9,559 nt of DNA from an uncultured Bacilli bacterium (GCA_910577075.1 CAJTKV010000004.1:1-9559); one strand, 5' to 3'; numbered from the stretch's first letter, positions 1 to 5,944 are shown. Made by a program: numbers and translations. The notes: generated by a model not told the origin, from the sequence alone.

Positions 1-349
1 TATCTATTAGATAAAATAGATAATAATTTATTAAATATAGTAAATATGAGGTTCCAGTAATCGCTATAACCGTATCTAGAAGTATCAAAGGATTTTGATA
101 TAGAGAGTTAATACCCCCTGTATCATAAACATTAGAACCTAGCACATATATAAAACTATATAAGATACTGAATATTAGGGAAACCCATTTTGTTCGCTTC
201 TCTTTCCTTTTTCCAATAATACTGATAATAAGGATGATAACGAATAATAATATACGCATTACTAGACTATAATCAAAGGCCAAAGTACTCCCCATTATAG
301 CTAGAATACTTAAAAATAAGCATAAAAAGACATCTAAAACTTTTTTCAT
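1..349 (-). CDS. Multi-pass membrane protein, N-terminal part (runs off the window)
   Basis: The frame is open from an ATG at 349 to the left edge, so about 116 N-terminal residues are visible and the C-terminus is missing. The start is chosen because GGAG lies 6 bases upstream; an in-frame ATG 12 bases earlier has no good site. The translation begins MKKVLDVFLCLFLSILAIMG and is almost entirely hydrophobic. I see about four membrane segments, near residues 5-24, 29-45, 55-75 and 87-113, with a basic loop (GKRKEKRTKW) between the second and third. It lies 20 bases after the zinc-ribbon gene on the same strand with no terminator between, so it should be the third gene of that operon. The pattern resembles the N-terminus of large Bacillota polytopic proteins (DUF6020 or YfhO-like glycan/lipid enzymes), but that is only a guess. 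No catalytic motif is visible. Confidence 0.75.
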   Translation of the reverse strand, partial: MKKVLDVFLCLFLSILAIMGSTLAFDYSLVMRILLFVIILIISIIGKRKEKRTKWVSLIFSILYSFIYVLGSNVYDTGGINSLYQNPLILLDTVIAITGTSYLLYLINYYLFYLID

Positions 350-369
350 TTTTTTCTCCATATAAACTC

Positions 370-684
370 TTATTTAATCATCGTAGCAATAATTACTATT
401 ATAATTATTGCCAGTTTAATAACTGTACCAACTAAAGCACCGGATAAAGCACTGTTGCTTTTTAAGGGATAATTTTCACGGTTGATAAAATAATATATAT
501 ATCCAAAACTGGAAATAATGACACTGAAGACCATTAATCTCGTCTTAGCACTATCATAATCTCCTGTGTATTTATCTACGGATTTACTATCTGTTACACT
601 CGTAAGTGCTACAGGAGTATGACAATAAGGACAGTTTCTGCCAATTTTTTCATAACTTGCTCCACAATTTGTACATACTGCCAT
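370..684 (-). CDS. Zinc-ribbon membrane protein with two C-terminal TM helices
   Basis: This is a 104-residue protein. It opens with a zinc ribbon, CxxC-x10-CxxC (Cys4, Cys7, Cys18, Cys21; CTNCG and CPYCH), which should bind one zinc. A polar linker (about 25-47) follows, then two hydrophobic helices at about 48-67 and 82-103. The order zinc ribbon, linker, TM pair is common in small Bacillota membrane proteins of unknown function; the ribbon would probably face the cytoplasm. Its ATG overlaps the TAA of the upstream gene by one base (TAATG), so translation is probably coupled to the Big2-like protein. The next gene starts 20 bases downstream. I infer a shared membrane or surface role for the three products. 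The zinc site is clear; the biochemical role is unknown. Confidence 0.8.
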   Translation of the reverse strand: MAVCTNCGASYEKIGRNCPYCHTPVALTSVTDSKSVDKYTGDYDSAKTRLMVFSVIISSFGYIYYFINRENYPLKSNSALSGALVGTVIKLAIIIIVIIATMIK

Positions 685-1700
685 TACTGATTCCTCGCAA
701 TCTTTAATTCTTTCTTTGTTCCATCACTCAACTTAAACTCAATCAAAGAATAATCCATCTCGACTTTTTTAGAAGAGTTTTTCTTATAGTTGAGACGATA
801 TATATAGGTATTTTCTAATGATGAACTCTTGCTTACATAACTTATTTCCGTAGTAAAACTTCCCATATCTTTTATTACCGGAATTATATCTTCATTGGTA
901 TATGTTTGATTATTACTTTCAATTGTTAAAAGTATCTCTGTTCCCTCACTATTGTATTCTAAGATATCCTTTTCTTGATAAGTATAATTTTCCTTAACTT
1001 TAATGGTTATCTTATTTTTAACAACATGAACATTGGCACTAATATATGTTCCATTATTGTCAATAGTGACTTTTGTCGTACCTAGACTTTCTCCCTTTAG
1101 GCTCTTTTTATCTACTAAGGAAGCGATATTAGGATTATCTACCGTGATTTTCATATTTTCAATATTATATCCAACGGGGCTTGTGACAATTCCCAAATCT
1201 ATTGTTTCTCCAACATGCAAATAGTATGCTAGATTTTTAAAGTTCACACTTTCTAGTTTATTTGTACTAATATTTATAACTAAGTTTTCTTCTAGATCTA
1301 AGTACTTGGCTGTCAAGGTGAATGAACCCAGGGTATTTTCAGCAACAATACTCGTTTTGCCATCGACAAAGTCAATTCTGGCCTTAGTAGCATCACTTAT
1401 ACTAAATTTGACATTATGAATCTCGATGCCCTTTAAATCCATTAAATCTTCTAAAGGATAACTGCTATTAGGTTCCATAATCATATCCTCACGATTAAAA
1501 TTGATGTGACAATTCTTACATAGTTTAATCGTTGTAGTAGTGGTTTTCTTCGTCGTCGTTGTAACTCTTGGAGTTATATCGTTATTTTTGAATAATCCCA
1601 TGAAGATTAAAAGTAATAATATTAGGGTTATCGCGTCAACTAATATAATGGCACGGACTAATATAATAGTACCATCGGAATTAAAAAAATATTTTTTCAT
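684..1700 (-). CDS. Membrane-anchored surface protein with Big2-like Ig domain
   Basis: The protein has 338 residues from an ATG at 1700. A GTG at 1709 is also in frame but is too close to the AAAGAG-type binding site. A single hydrophobic segment at about 11-38 should be an uncleaved anchor. A short Thr/Lys linker (about 46-58, TTTTKKTTTTT) follows, then a CKNCH motif at Cys61/Cys64, then an extracellular beta-rich region. Residues about 160-232 read like a bacterial Ig-like Big2 domain: YLHVGETIDL, then NPNIASLV, then SLGTTKVTI. The C-terminal 100 residues are also beta-rich but unrecognised. It is the first gene of a three-gene operon, with its own extended -10 promoter, and its stop overlaps the next start. 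The Thr/Lys linker resembles the longer one in the lipoprotein at 4349-5785, so both are probably displayed on the cell surface. Adhesion or envelope scaffolding is inferred, not shown. Confidence 0.75.
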   Translation of the reverse strand: MKKYFFNSDGTIILVRAIILVDAITLILLLLIFMGLFKNNDITPRVTTTTKKTTTTTIKLCKNCHINFNREDMIMEPNSSYPLEDLMDLKGIEIHNVKFSISDATKARIDFVDGKTSIVAENTLGSFTLTAKYLDLEENLVINISTNKLESVNFKNLAYYLHVGETIDLGIVTSPVGYNIENMKITVDNPNIASLVDKKSLKGESLGTTKVTIDNNGTYISANVHVVKNKITIKVKENYTYQEKDILEYNSEGTEILLTIESNNQTYTNEDIIPVIKDMGSFTTEISYVSKSSSLENTYIYRLNYKKNSSKKVEMDYSLIEFKLSDGTKKELKIARNQ

Positions 1701-1721
1701 ATTCTTCACACTCTTTAATTA

Positions 1722-1730
1722 ATTATATCA
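1722..1730 (-). promoter_or_regulatory. Extended -10 promoter of the Big2/zinc-ribbon/TM operon
   Basis: On the minus strand TGATATAAT is a perfect TGnTATAAT extended -10, about 22 bases before the ATG at 1700. No good -35 is seen, which fits an extended -10 promoter. It starts 9 bases after the T-tract of the Nudix terminator. Confidence 0.6.
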
Positions 1731-1738
1731 TGTTCCAC

Positions 1739-1767
1739 AAAAAAAGAAGTAATATTTATTACTTCTT
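1739..1767 (-). terminator. Intrinsic terminator of the Nudix gene
   Basis: On the minus strand there is a perfect 11-bp stem, AAGAAGTAATA / TATTACTTCTT (1767-1757 and 1754-1744), with a 2-base minimal loop, running into seven T (1745-1739). The stop codon of the Nudix gene (1761-1759) lies inside the left arm. The stem is AT-rich but long. Confidence 0.75.
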
Positions 1768-2265
1768 AATGTCAATTAGTCGCTTAATGAAAATCTTAGC
1801 AGTATCGGATAGATCTTCATTAGAGAAACCCGTTAATGGAGCTTTTTCAAAACCAATACATCTTTCTGGCTCCGAATTTATAAGTTCTCCACTTTCCAAT
1901 GTGGCATGATAAGCAAGAATAATCCAGTCGATGTATTCACCCGAATAGCGATCAATTTTGCCATCTAATAATGCTCCAACGAAACCGTCAACACGAATCT
2001 TGGCATTACTTCCGGCCTCTTCTCTTAGCTCTCTTGCTAAGGCTGATCTAAAGTCGACATCATCGTTATTTACAGAGCCTCCTATGGCCTGTAATTTGCC
2101 AACAGCATCACGAGCTCCTGGTCCTCTTCTATGCAATATTAAGTTATTATCTTTATCAAATATAAAACATACAGCTGCTACCTTTATCTTATTTATCTTA
2201 GTATTCATAGTAGCTAGTTTTTCTATTAATTCGTTCATATCCATTACTTCATCAGTAAATAACAT
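1759..2265 (-). CDS. Nudix hydrolase
   Basis: This 168-residue protein is of typical single-domain Nudix length. The Nudix box is recognisable at about residues 62-85: GG at 62-63 and RELREEAG at 78-85, giving the metal-binding REUxEE core. The spacing between the glycine and the core is one residue longer than canonical, and the conserved upstream Glu is replaced by Val/Asp. It should hydrolyse a nucleoside-diphosphate-linked substrate (Nudix family knowledge); the substrate cannot be told from sequence. The first 28 residues are a small helical extension. I chose the ATG at 2265 because a perfect AAGGAG (2279-2274) lies 8 bases upstream; the longer GTG frame would start on that binding site. 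It has its own extended -10 promoter and its own terminator, so it is probably monocistronic, perhaps with read-through from the gene before it. Confidence 0.88.
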   Translation of the reverse strand: MLFTDEVMDMNELIEKLATMNTKINKIKVAAVCFIFDKDNNLILHRRGPGARDAVGKLQAIGGSVNNDDVDFRSALARELREEAGSNAKIRVDGFVGALLDGKIDRYSGEYIDWIILAYHATLESGELINSEPERCIGFEKAPLTGFSNEDLSDTAKIFIKRLIDIKK

Positions 2266-2290
2266 TATAACCACTCCTTATTCTAGGAAT

Positions 2291-2299
2291 ATTATAACA
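2291..2299 (-). promoter_or_regulatory. Extended -10 promoter of the Nudix gene
   Basis: On the minus strand TGTTATAAT is a perfect TGnTATAAT match, 11 bases before the AAGGAG binding site. The -35 region (around 2314-2319, TTTTAG) is poor. The implied leader is about 20 bases. Confidence 0.6.
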
Positions 2300-2321
2300 A
2301 ATATTTACCTTTTCTAAAAGA

Positions 2322-3065
2322 CTATTGTTTATTAATTAATTTTTTTAACATACCCTTGGTATCTCCCAATTTAGCATATCCCGTCTTTTCTGAAAGACTT
2401 ATATATAAAGAGTTATTTAATATAGAGTATTGATCTAAGAAATTAGCGGCATCTTCATAACTTTTTTCGGGATCATTTGGCCAAATGTCTTTCCACTTTT
2501 GCATTTCACGAATCATGAATGCTTCATTAACTTCAACATTATAACTGTCGTATTCTCCTTCGAATAAAGGGAACATCTCTTTTAGTTTGGCGATATCTTC
2601 TTCATCTAGGGCTTTAGTCTGCAATACTTTGTCATAAACAGATAAGTCAGAGAAATTCAATGCTTCAACCATTAATGATGATAATGATTCATGAGAGAAA
2701 ATCTTCCTTATATCTTCTATACTTTTACATTTACGCAACTCTTCTAATATATGAGCATCTAGATCATTAATTATATCCAATTTTTCTCTTAAATTGAGAA
2801 CTCTGTACATATCGACATACATCTCTAATGTACAACACATGGCCGTTAATTTGAAACCTCTTCTATCTACCGAACGGTCATCTAAACCTTCTTCATTATA
2901 ATCATTGTTGCAAGCGAAGATTGAAAGAGCATTAACAGTCTTAAAGTTTAAGGCCTCTTGATAATCTCTTCTGGATTGCCATTCGGCAACACAATTATTA
3001 ACTACTGCATTTGTATAATTTTGATAATTAATGAATTTTCTCAATATTTTACCATAATTCTCCAT
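2322..3065 (-). CDS. Unrecognised 247-residue cytoplasmic helical protein
   Basis: I do not recognise this family. The start is the ATG at 3065, preceded by AAAGGGG with 10 bases of spacing. A longer reading from 3122 would use the TTG of the -35 hexamer as its start and is rejected. The protein is soluble, with no signal or membrane segment, and looks mostly alpha-helical and acidic. An N-terminal block (about 28-90) contains the charged stretch GLDDRSVDRRGFK and the pair Cys77-Cys78 (TAMCCTLEMYVDMYR). A helical middle (about 91-165) and a tryptophan-containing stretch (MQKWKDIWPNDPEKSYEDA, about 195-215) follow. No catalytic signature is evident. It is transcribed from a strong promoter of its own and ends with the only TAG stop seen in the window. 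The Nudix promoter lies just downstream with no clear terminator between, so the two may be partly co-transcribed. Confidence 0.75.
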   Translation of the reverse strand: MENYGKILRKFINYQNYTNAVVNNCVAEWQSRRDYQEALNFKTVNALSIFACNNDYNEEGLDDRSVDRRGFKLTAMCCTLEMYVDMYRVLNLREKLDIINDLDAHILEELRKCKSIEDIRKIFSHESLSSLMVEALNFSDLSVYDKVLQTKALDEEDIAKLKEMFPLFEGEYDSYNVEVNEAFMIREMQKWKDIWPNDPEKSYEDAANFLDQYSILNNSLYISLSEKTGYAKLGDTKGMLKKLINKQ

Positions 3066-3093
3066 ATCACATTTTCCCCTTTGAGTGTCGACT

Positions 3094-3122
3094 ATTATAG
3101 CAAAAATATTAAAAAATTGCAA
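3094..3122 (-). promoter_or_regulatory. Strong sigma-A-type promoter of the 247-residue protein
   Basis: On the minus strand there is a -35 TTGCAA (3122-3117), a 17-base spacer and a -10 TATAAT (3099-3094) that is also extended (TGCTATAAT). It is the best promoter in the window: four of six matches at -35 and a perfect extended -10. The Shine-Dalgarno and ATG follow within 35 bases. Confidence 0.75.
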
Positions 3123-3134
3123 ATTGGAGCTTAT

Positions 3135-3377
3135 TTAGAAAAATTTATCAACATTTGTTGGCACTTTATCATGCAAAATCATATCAATTATCTTGTCTTC
3201 TTTTTCCTGCGAGACATTCTTTCCCGTGAGATGGGCAAGTTCTTGAATTATCCCACTTAAAGTAGCTTTATCTTTCATATTCCCTTCATTTAATTTATTT
3301 GCGATATTTATGATCGATTCCTTATTTACCTTGGTTTTCTTTTCAACCTTGGCAAATAGTTCATCATTAAGTTCCAT
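3135..3377 (-). CDS. SpoVIF-like small sporulation-family protein
   Basis: This 80-residue protein starts at an ATG with AGAGGTG 6 bases upstream. The longer frame back to 3584 only overlaps miaA and lacks support. The sequence fits the stage VI sporulation protein F family (SpoVIF, YjcC in Bacillus subtilis). An N-terminal EKKTKVNKESI is followed by a helical core with NMKDKATLSGIIQEL, then VSQEKEDKIIDMIL and KVP near the end. The order, spacing and length (about 80-90 residues) match what I remember of that family. In Bacillus the protein acts late in spore coat assembly (family knowledge); here the role is inferred. It lies 52 bases after miaA, behind a terminator, with no clear sigma-A promoter, so it may depend on read-through or on a sporulation sigma factor. 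The whole product is acidic-basic helical and soluble. Confidence 0.7.
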   Translation of the reverse strand: MELNDELFAKVEKKTKVNKESIINIANKLNEGNMKDKATLSGIIQELAHLTGKNVSQEKEDKIIDMILHDKVPTNVDKFF

Positions 3378-3403
3378 TTTCTTCACCTCTAATTTAATAT
3401 ATG

Positions 3404-3431
3404 AAAAAAAGCCCACATAAGTGAACTTTTT
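3404..3431 (-). terminator. Intrinsic terminator after miaA
   Basis: On the minus strand the arms are AAAAAGTTCAC (3431-3421) and GTGGGCTTTTT (3416-3406), with loop TTAT. Six core pairs, two of them G-U, are extended by five A-U pairs, and the T-run continues to 3404. The last two bases of the miaA stop codon (3432-3430) form the foot of the stem. Confidence 0.7.
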
Positions 3432-4302
3432 AGGTATTTTGACTATCGATATATAAACAAGCTTCATCAAGGGTTTTGGAGAAATCCTCAAAATTAACAT
3501 CAAACCATTTGATTTCCATTTGATTGTTAAACCAGGTGTATTGTCTCTTGGCATAATTTCGCGTAGTCTGTTTGCATTCATCAATTACATTGGCGAATGT
3601 ATCTTCATCATCAAAGAATTTGTACAATTCTTTATAGCCAATTGCCGTATTTAGAGCTTTAGTACGTATACCCTTTTTATAAAATTCTTTTACTTCATCG
3701 ACTAAGTTAACGAGCATGGCATCAAAGCGCTTATTAATTTTCTCATAAAGGATATCTCTTTTAGTAGTAAGTCCAATAAAGATGACATCATCATATAGCA
3801 AATGATTTTTATCTAAAACTTGCGTATCTTCACTAGCTAGCATCTTTAACGTGCTAACTAAACGGCGACGATTGCTAAAGTCAATTTCCATATCTCCATA
3901 CTCTTTAATTTTTTTTATTATTTCTTCATCAGAAAGATCATCTATGTAGTCTAAATTGTCCGTGTCAACAAAATCGTAGTTATAAAGTGCTGCCTTGATA
4001 TATAATCCCGTTCCGCCAACAAGAATGGGAATCTTGCCCTTATTTTTGATTTCCTCTATTTTTTCGCGTGCATCTTTTTGATAATCATAAACAGTATATA
4101 AATCTTCGACATCACAAATATCTAATAAATGATGCTTTATTCCTTGCATTTCTTCCTTAGTAACTTTCGCAGTACCGATATCCATGCCCCTATATACTTG
4201 AGTACTATCGGCATTTATTATTTCGCCGTTATATATCTTAGCTAGTTCAACACTCATTTTGGTCTTTCCAACAGCCGTTGGTCCAACGACAACTATTATC
4301 AT
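3430..4302 (-). CDS. miaA: tRNA dimethylallyltransferase MiaA
   Basis: The 290-residue product transfers a dimethylallyl group to N6 of A37 in tRNAs that read codons beginning with U (i6A37). The P-loop GPTAVGKT is at residues 7-14. DSTQVYRGMDIGTAK (about 32-46) is the conserved substrate-binding block, and GGTGLYI (about 95-101) is the second signature. The C-terminal NYAKRQYTWF (about 248-257) matches the conserved RQxTWF tRNA-binding motif. The length is slightly below the usual 300-316. The ATG at 4302 is supported by GCGGTGATTAG just upstream, an SD of the GGTGAT type. It has an extended -10 promoter that overlaps the terminator of the preceding lipoprotein gene. The SpoVIF-like gene follows. 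No inactivating change is visible. Confidence 0.96.
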   Translation of the reverse strand: MIIVVVGPTAVGKTKMSVELAKIYNGEIINADSTQVYRGMDIGTAKVTKEEMQGIKHHLLDICDVEDLYTVYDYQKDAREKIEEIKNKGKIPILVGGTGLYIKAALYNYDFVDTDNLDYIDDLSDEEIIKKIKEYGDMEIDFSNRRRLVSTLKMLASEDTQVLDKNHLLYDDVIFIGLTTKRDILYEKINKRFDAMLVNLVDEVKEFYKKGIRTKALNTAIGYKELYKFFDDEDTFANVIDECKQTTRNYAKRQYTWFNNQMEIKWFDVNFEDFSKTLDEACLYIDSQNT

Positions 4303-4324
4303 CTAATCACCGCTTTCTTAATCT

Positions 4325-4333
4325 ATTATATCA
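4325..4333 (-). promoter_or_regulatory. Extended -10 promoter of miaA
   Basis: On the minus strand TGATATAAT is a perfect TGnTATAAT, 22 bases before the miaA ATG. It begins 5 bases after the T-tract of the lipoprotein terminator. A -35 at the usual distance would fall in the terminator loop (4353-4348, TTTAAT). Confidence 0.6.
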
Positions 4334-4337
4334 AAAG

Positions 4338-4362
4338 AAAAAAACACATTAAAGTGTTTTTT
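4338..4362 (-). terminator. Intrinsic terminator of the InlB-repeat lipoprotein gene
   Basis: On the minus strand AAAAAACAC (4362-4354) pairs with GTGTTTTTT (4347-4339), a perfect 9-bp stem with loop TTTAAT followed by one more T. The gene's TAA stop (4351-4349) lies in the loop, so the left arm encodes the last residues. Confidence 0.75.
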
Positions 4363-5785
4363 CAGCAAGAGAATTATCTTCCTTAATTTCTAAAAAGTCT
4401 AGCTTTAAATTATTTTCAACTATCTCTAGCCAGCTTTCATTAGTCATTATTTTATCTTCATAAGATCCTTTAATATTTTCAATTGTTATAGCCTTTATCT
4501 TAAGATCTTCTACATGTAGTAAACTATTTACTTTAACTTCCATATTGGCAATGACGATTTCTCTTGTCTCGTCATTGATGTTTTTAATATCAAAAAGATA
4601 TTCTGCTGAACTGTTAATTTTAAAATTTCCACCATCAATATTTAGAGGCTTATCAATAATTATGATATCTGTTAGGTCCATATCTTTAAGGATTGTCACA
4701 GTCGCTCCTAAAGGAGCACTTTTAACTGATGTTTCTAAATCCGCATAATATTTAACTTCTTCATCATTCTTAACCATTACACTAGGATAATCAATAATCC
4801 ATTTTTGTTCTTTTTCATCAAAAGTTATGACATAGGCATTATCTTCACTCTTGATTGTTATGGCTCTAACTTCATGTTCTACTACGGAAGATAATATATT
4901 ATTTTCAACAGTTAATTCTAACATAGTTCCTGTTTGATCATTTATCTCCCATTTATCGATATCACTTGAAAGAAATTCTTGTAAATCTTCATCACCTAAA
5001 TTACTTATTGTATTAACATCTTCACTATCTAAGTCAATTATCAAATTGTAATTTTTCTTTATTTCTTCAGTTGTCTCTGGTATAAGTTCTTTAGATTTTA
5101 TTGTATCTAGGACATCATTATTTTTGGAATCAACTATCATGGAATCTAAAAGCACTTCTTTGATAGTAATATTCATTTTTAATTCTTTCTTTTCAGGAAG
5201 TGTTGGTTCCTCTGGTTTGATTGGTTCGGTTGGTTTGATTGGTTCGGTTGGCTTTGTTGTTTCTTCAGGAATATCAGGTATTATAGGAGCCTTAGAAGTT
5301 GTCGTCGTACTGCTCGTTGTTTTCTTGGTTGTAACTACTACTTTTTTACTCGTCGTGGTCTTCTTTTTAGTTGTTGTCTTTTTAACTGTACCACTAACTG
5401 TAGTCTTCTTTTTGGTTATGCGCTCAGTAGTTACTTTTTCCGTAGTTGTATCCTCTTCTTCATTTTTATTTTCTTCATTTTCTTCTTCACCATCGACATC
5501 AACTTTGCGCCACTTAGCAACTAAAGTTATATCTTCGTTTACTTCATCTTCAAAATTATATTCTTTGCCATTTAAGTACCAGCCTTCAAAGACATATCCC
5601 TCTTTAGTTGGCGTTTCTGGTACTTCTATTTTATTACCACTTTTAACAGAGACATTTTTAACTTCGCTTCCTCCGTTAGTTTTAAAAGCTACTTCATGTT
5701 TGGAAGAAAAGAAACATCCGCTTAATAAAAACATACCTACTAATAAAATAACTGCCGTCATTCTCAATTCTTTTATTCTTTCCAT
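4349..5785 (-). CDS. Large surface lipoprotein: InlB-type repeat, Thr/Lys/Pro linker, beta-rich C-terminus
   Basis: This is a 478-residue protein from an ATG at 5785 with AGAAGG 8 bases upstream; the in-frame GTG at 5794 lies within that site. It has a lipoprotein signal: MERIKELR, a hydrophobic core, then lipobox LLSGC with the lipidated Cys24. Residues about 30-95 form one InlB B-repeat/Listeria-Bacteroides (Flg_new) beta-grasp unit (VAFKTNGG, then EGYVFEGWYLNG, then DITLVAKW). An acidic stretch (EEENEENKNEEED) follows, then about 60 residues of Thr/Lys/Ser linker, then a Pro-rich stalk with the repeat KPTEPI. The C-terminal 260 residues are beta-rich; YYADLETSVKSAPLGATVTI and the following ILKDMDL and LNIDGG resemble right-handed beta-helix surface proteins. 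The likely role is adhesion or ligand binding at the cell surface (inference). It is divergent from def, with its own promoter and terminator. Confidence 0.85.
   Translation of the reverse strand: MERIKELRMTAVILLVGMFLLSGCFFSSKHEVAFKTNGGSEVKNVSVKSGNKIEVPETPTKEGYVFEGWYLNGKEYNFEDEVNEDITLVAKWRKVDVDGEEENEENKNEEEDTTTEKVTTERITKKKTTVSGTVKKTTTKKKTTTSKKVVVTTKKTTSSTTTTSKAPIIPDIPEETTKPTEPIKPTEPIKPEEPTLPEKKELKMNITIKEVLLDSMIVDSKNNDVLDTIKSKELIPETTEEIKKNYNLIIDLDSEDVNTISNLGDEDLQEFLSSDIDKWEINDQTGTMLELTVENNILSSVVEHEVRAITIKSEDNAYVITFDEKEQKWIIDYPSVMVKNDEEVKYYADLETSVKSAPLGATVTILKDMDLTDIIIIDKPLNIDGGNFKINSSAEYLFDIKNINDETREIVIANMEVKVNSLLHVEDLKIKAITIENIKGSYEDKIMTNESWLEIVENNLKLDFLEIKEDNSLAEKTL
5214..5249. repeat. Two perfect 18-bp tandem repeats in the lipoprotein stalk
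   Basis: GGTTTGATTGGTTCGGTT occurs twice in tandem (5214-5231 and 5232-5249), with degenerate continuations on both sides. Read on the minus strand it encodes KPTEPI units followed by KPEEPT. The identical copies suggest recent duplication or slippage in the proline stalk. Confidence 0.85.
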
Positions 5786-5807
5786 CTTTAACACCTTCTC
5801 TAATAGA

Positions 5808-5836
5808 ATTATAAAATATTGTTAATACTTAGTAAA
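5808..5836 (-). promoter_or_regulatory. Promoter of the InlB-repeat lipoprotein gene
   Basis: On the minus strand there is a -35 TTTACT (5836-5831), a 17-base spacer and a -10 TATAAT (5813-5808), without the TG extension. The AGAAGG binding site begins 8 bases downstream, so the leader is short. Confidence 0.55.
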
Positions 5837-5912
5837 TATAAATGTAAATTTTACTCAACATTCTACATAAATTTAACGTTTTAATTATACACTTTATTTT
5901 TGTAACATAATT

Positions 5913-5921
5913 TGATAAAAT
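5913..5921 (+). promoter_or_regulatory. Extended -10 promoter of def
   Basis: TGATAAAAT is a TGnTATAAT match with one mismatch, 10 bases before the GAGGGG binding site. The -35 region (5893-5898, TTTATT) is weak. It lies in the divergent def/lipoprotein intergenic region. Confidence 0.5.
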
Positions 5922-5944
5922 ATTCGGTAATGAGGGGTGTAATT

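Noticed and set aside
1506..1520. CKNCH (CxxCH) in the Big2-like protein as a c-type heme site
   Set aside because: There is a single motif, with no cytochrome-c fold, no maturation genes and no other heme signal. A metal-binding or structural CxxC is more likely.
1958..2317. Plus-strand 119-codon open frame opposite the Nudix gene
   Set aside because: It is the complement of the Nudix coding region, with no ribosome site and no recognisable motif.
2301..2320. CTTTT-AG-AAAAG after the 247-residue gene as a terminator
   Set aside because: Five-pair AT stem with a 2-base loop and no T-tract.
3111..3127. Short dyad AATT-TGC-AATT followed by T6 after the SpoVIF-like gene as a terminator
   Set aside because: The stem is only four A-T pairs and overlaps the -35 of the next gene. 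Too weak to call.
3395..3423. Possible sporulation sigma-K promoter for the SpoVIF-like gene (AC, 16 bases, CATATATTA)
   Set aside because: The -10 fits CATAnnnTA, but a start 7 bases downstream would cut into the AGAGGTG binding site, and the motif sits in the miaA terminator tail in AT-rich DNA. Chance is likely.
3378..3584. N-terminal extension of the SpoVIF-like frame back to 3584
   Set aside because: It overlaps the end of miaA in another frame and crosses the miaA terminator, while AGAGGTG supports the internal ATG.
5214..5249. Tandem repeat as a CRISPR or mobile-element signature
   Set aside because: The units are adjacent, without spacers, in frame, and encode the proline stalk.
5124..5825. 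Plus-strand 233-codon open frame rich in Ser/Val
   Set aside because: It is the antisense shadow of the Thr/Lys linker and signal region of the lipoprotein; no binding site or coding pattern.
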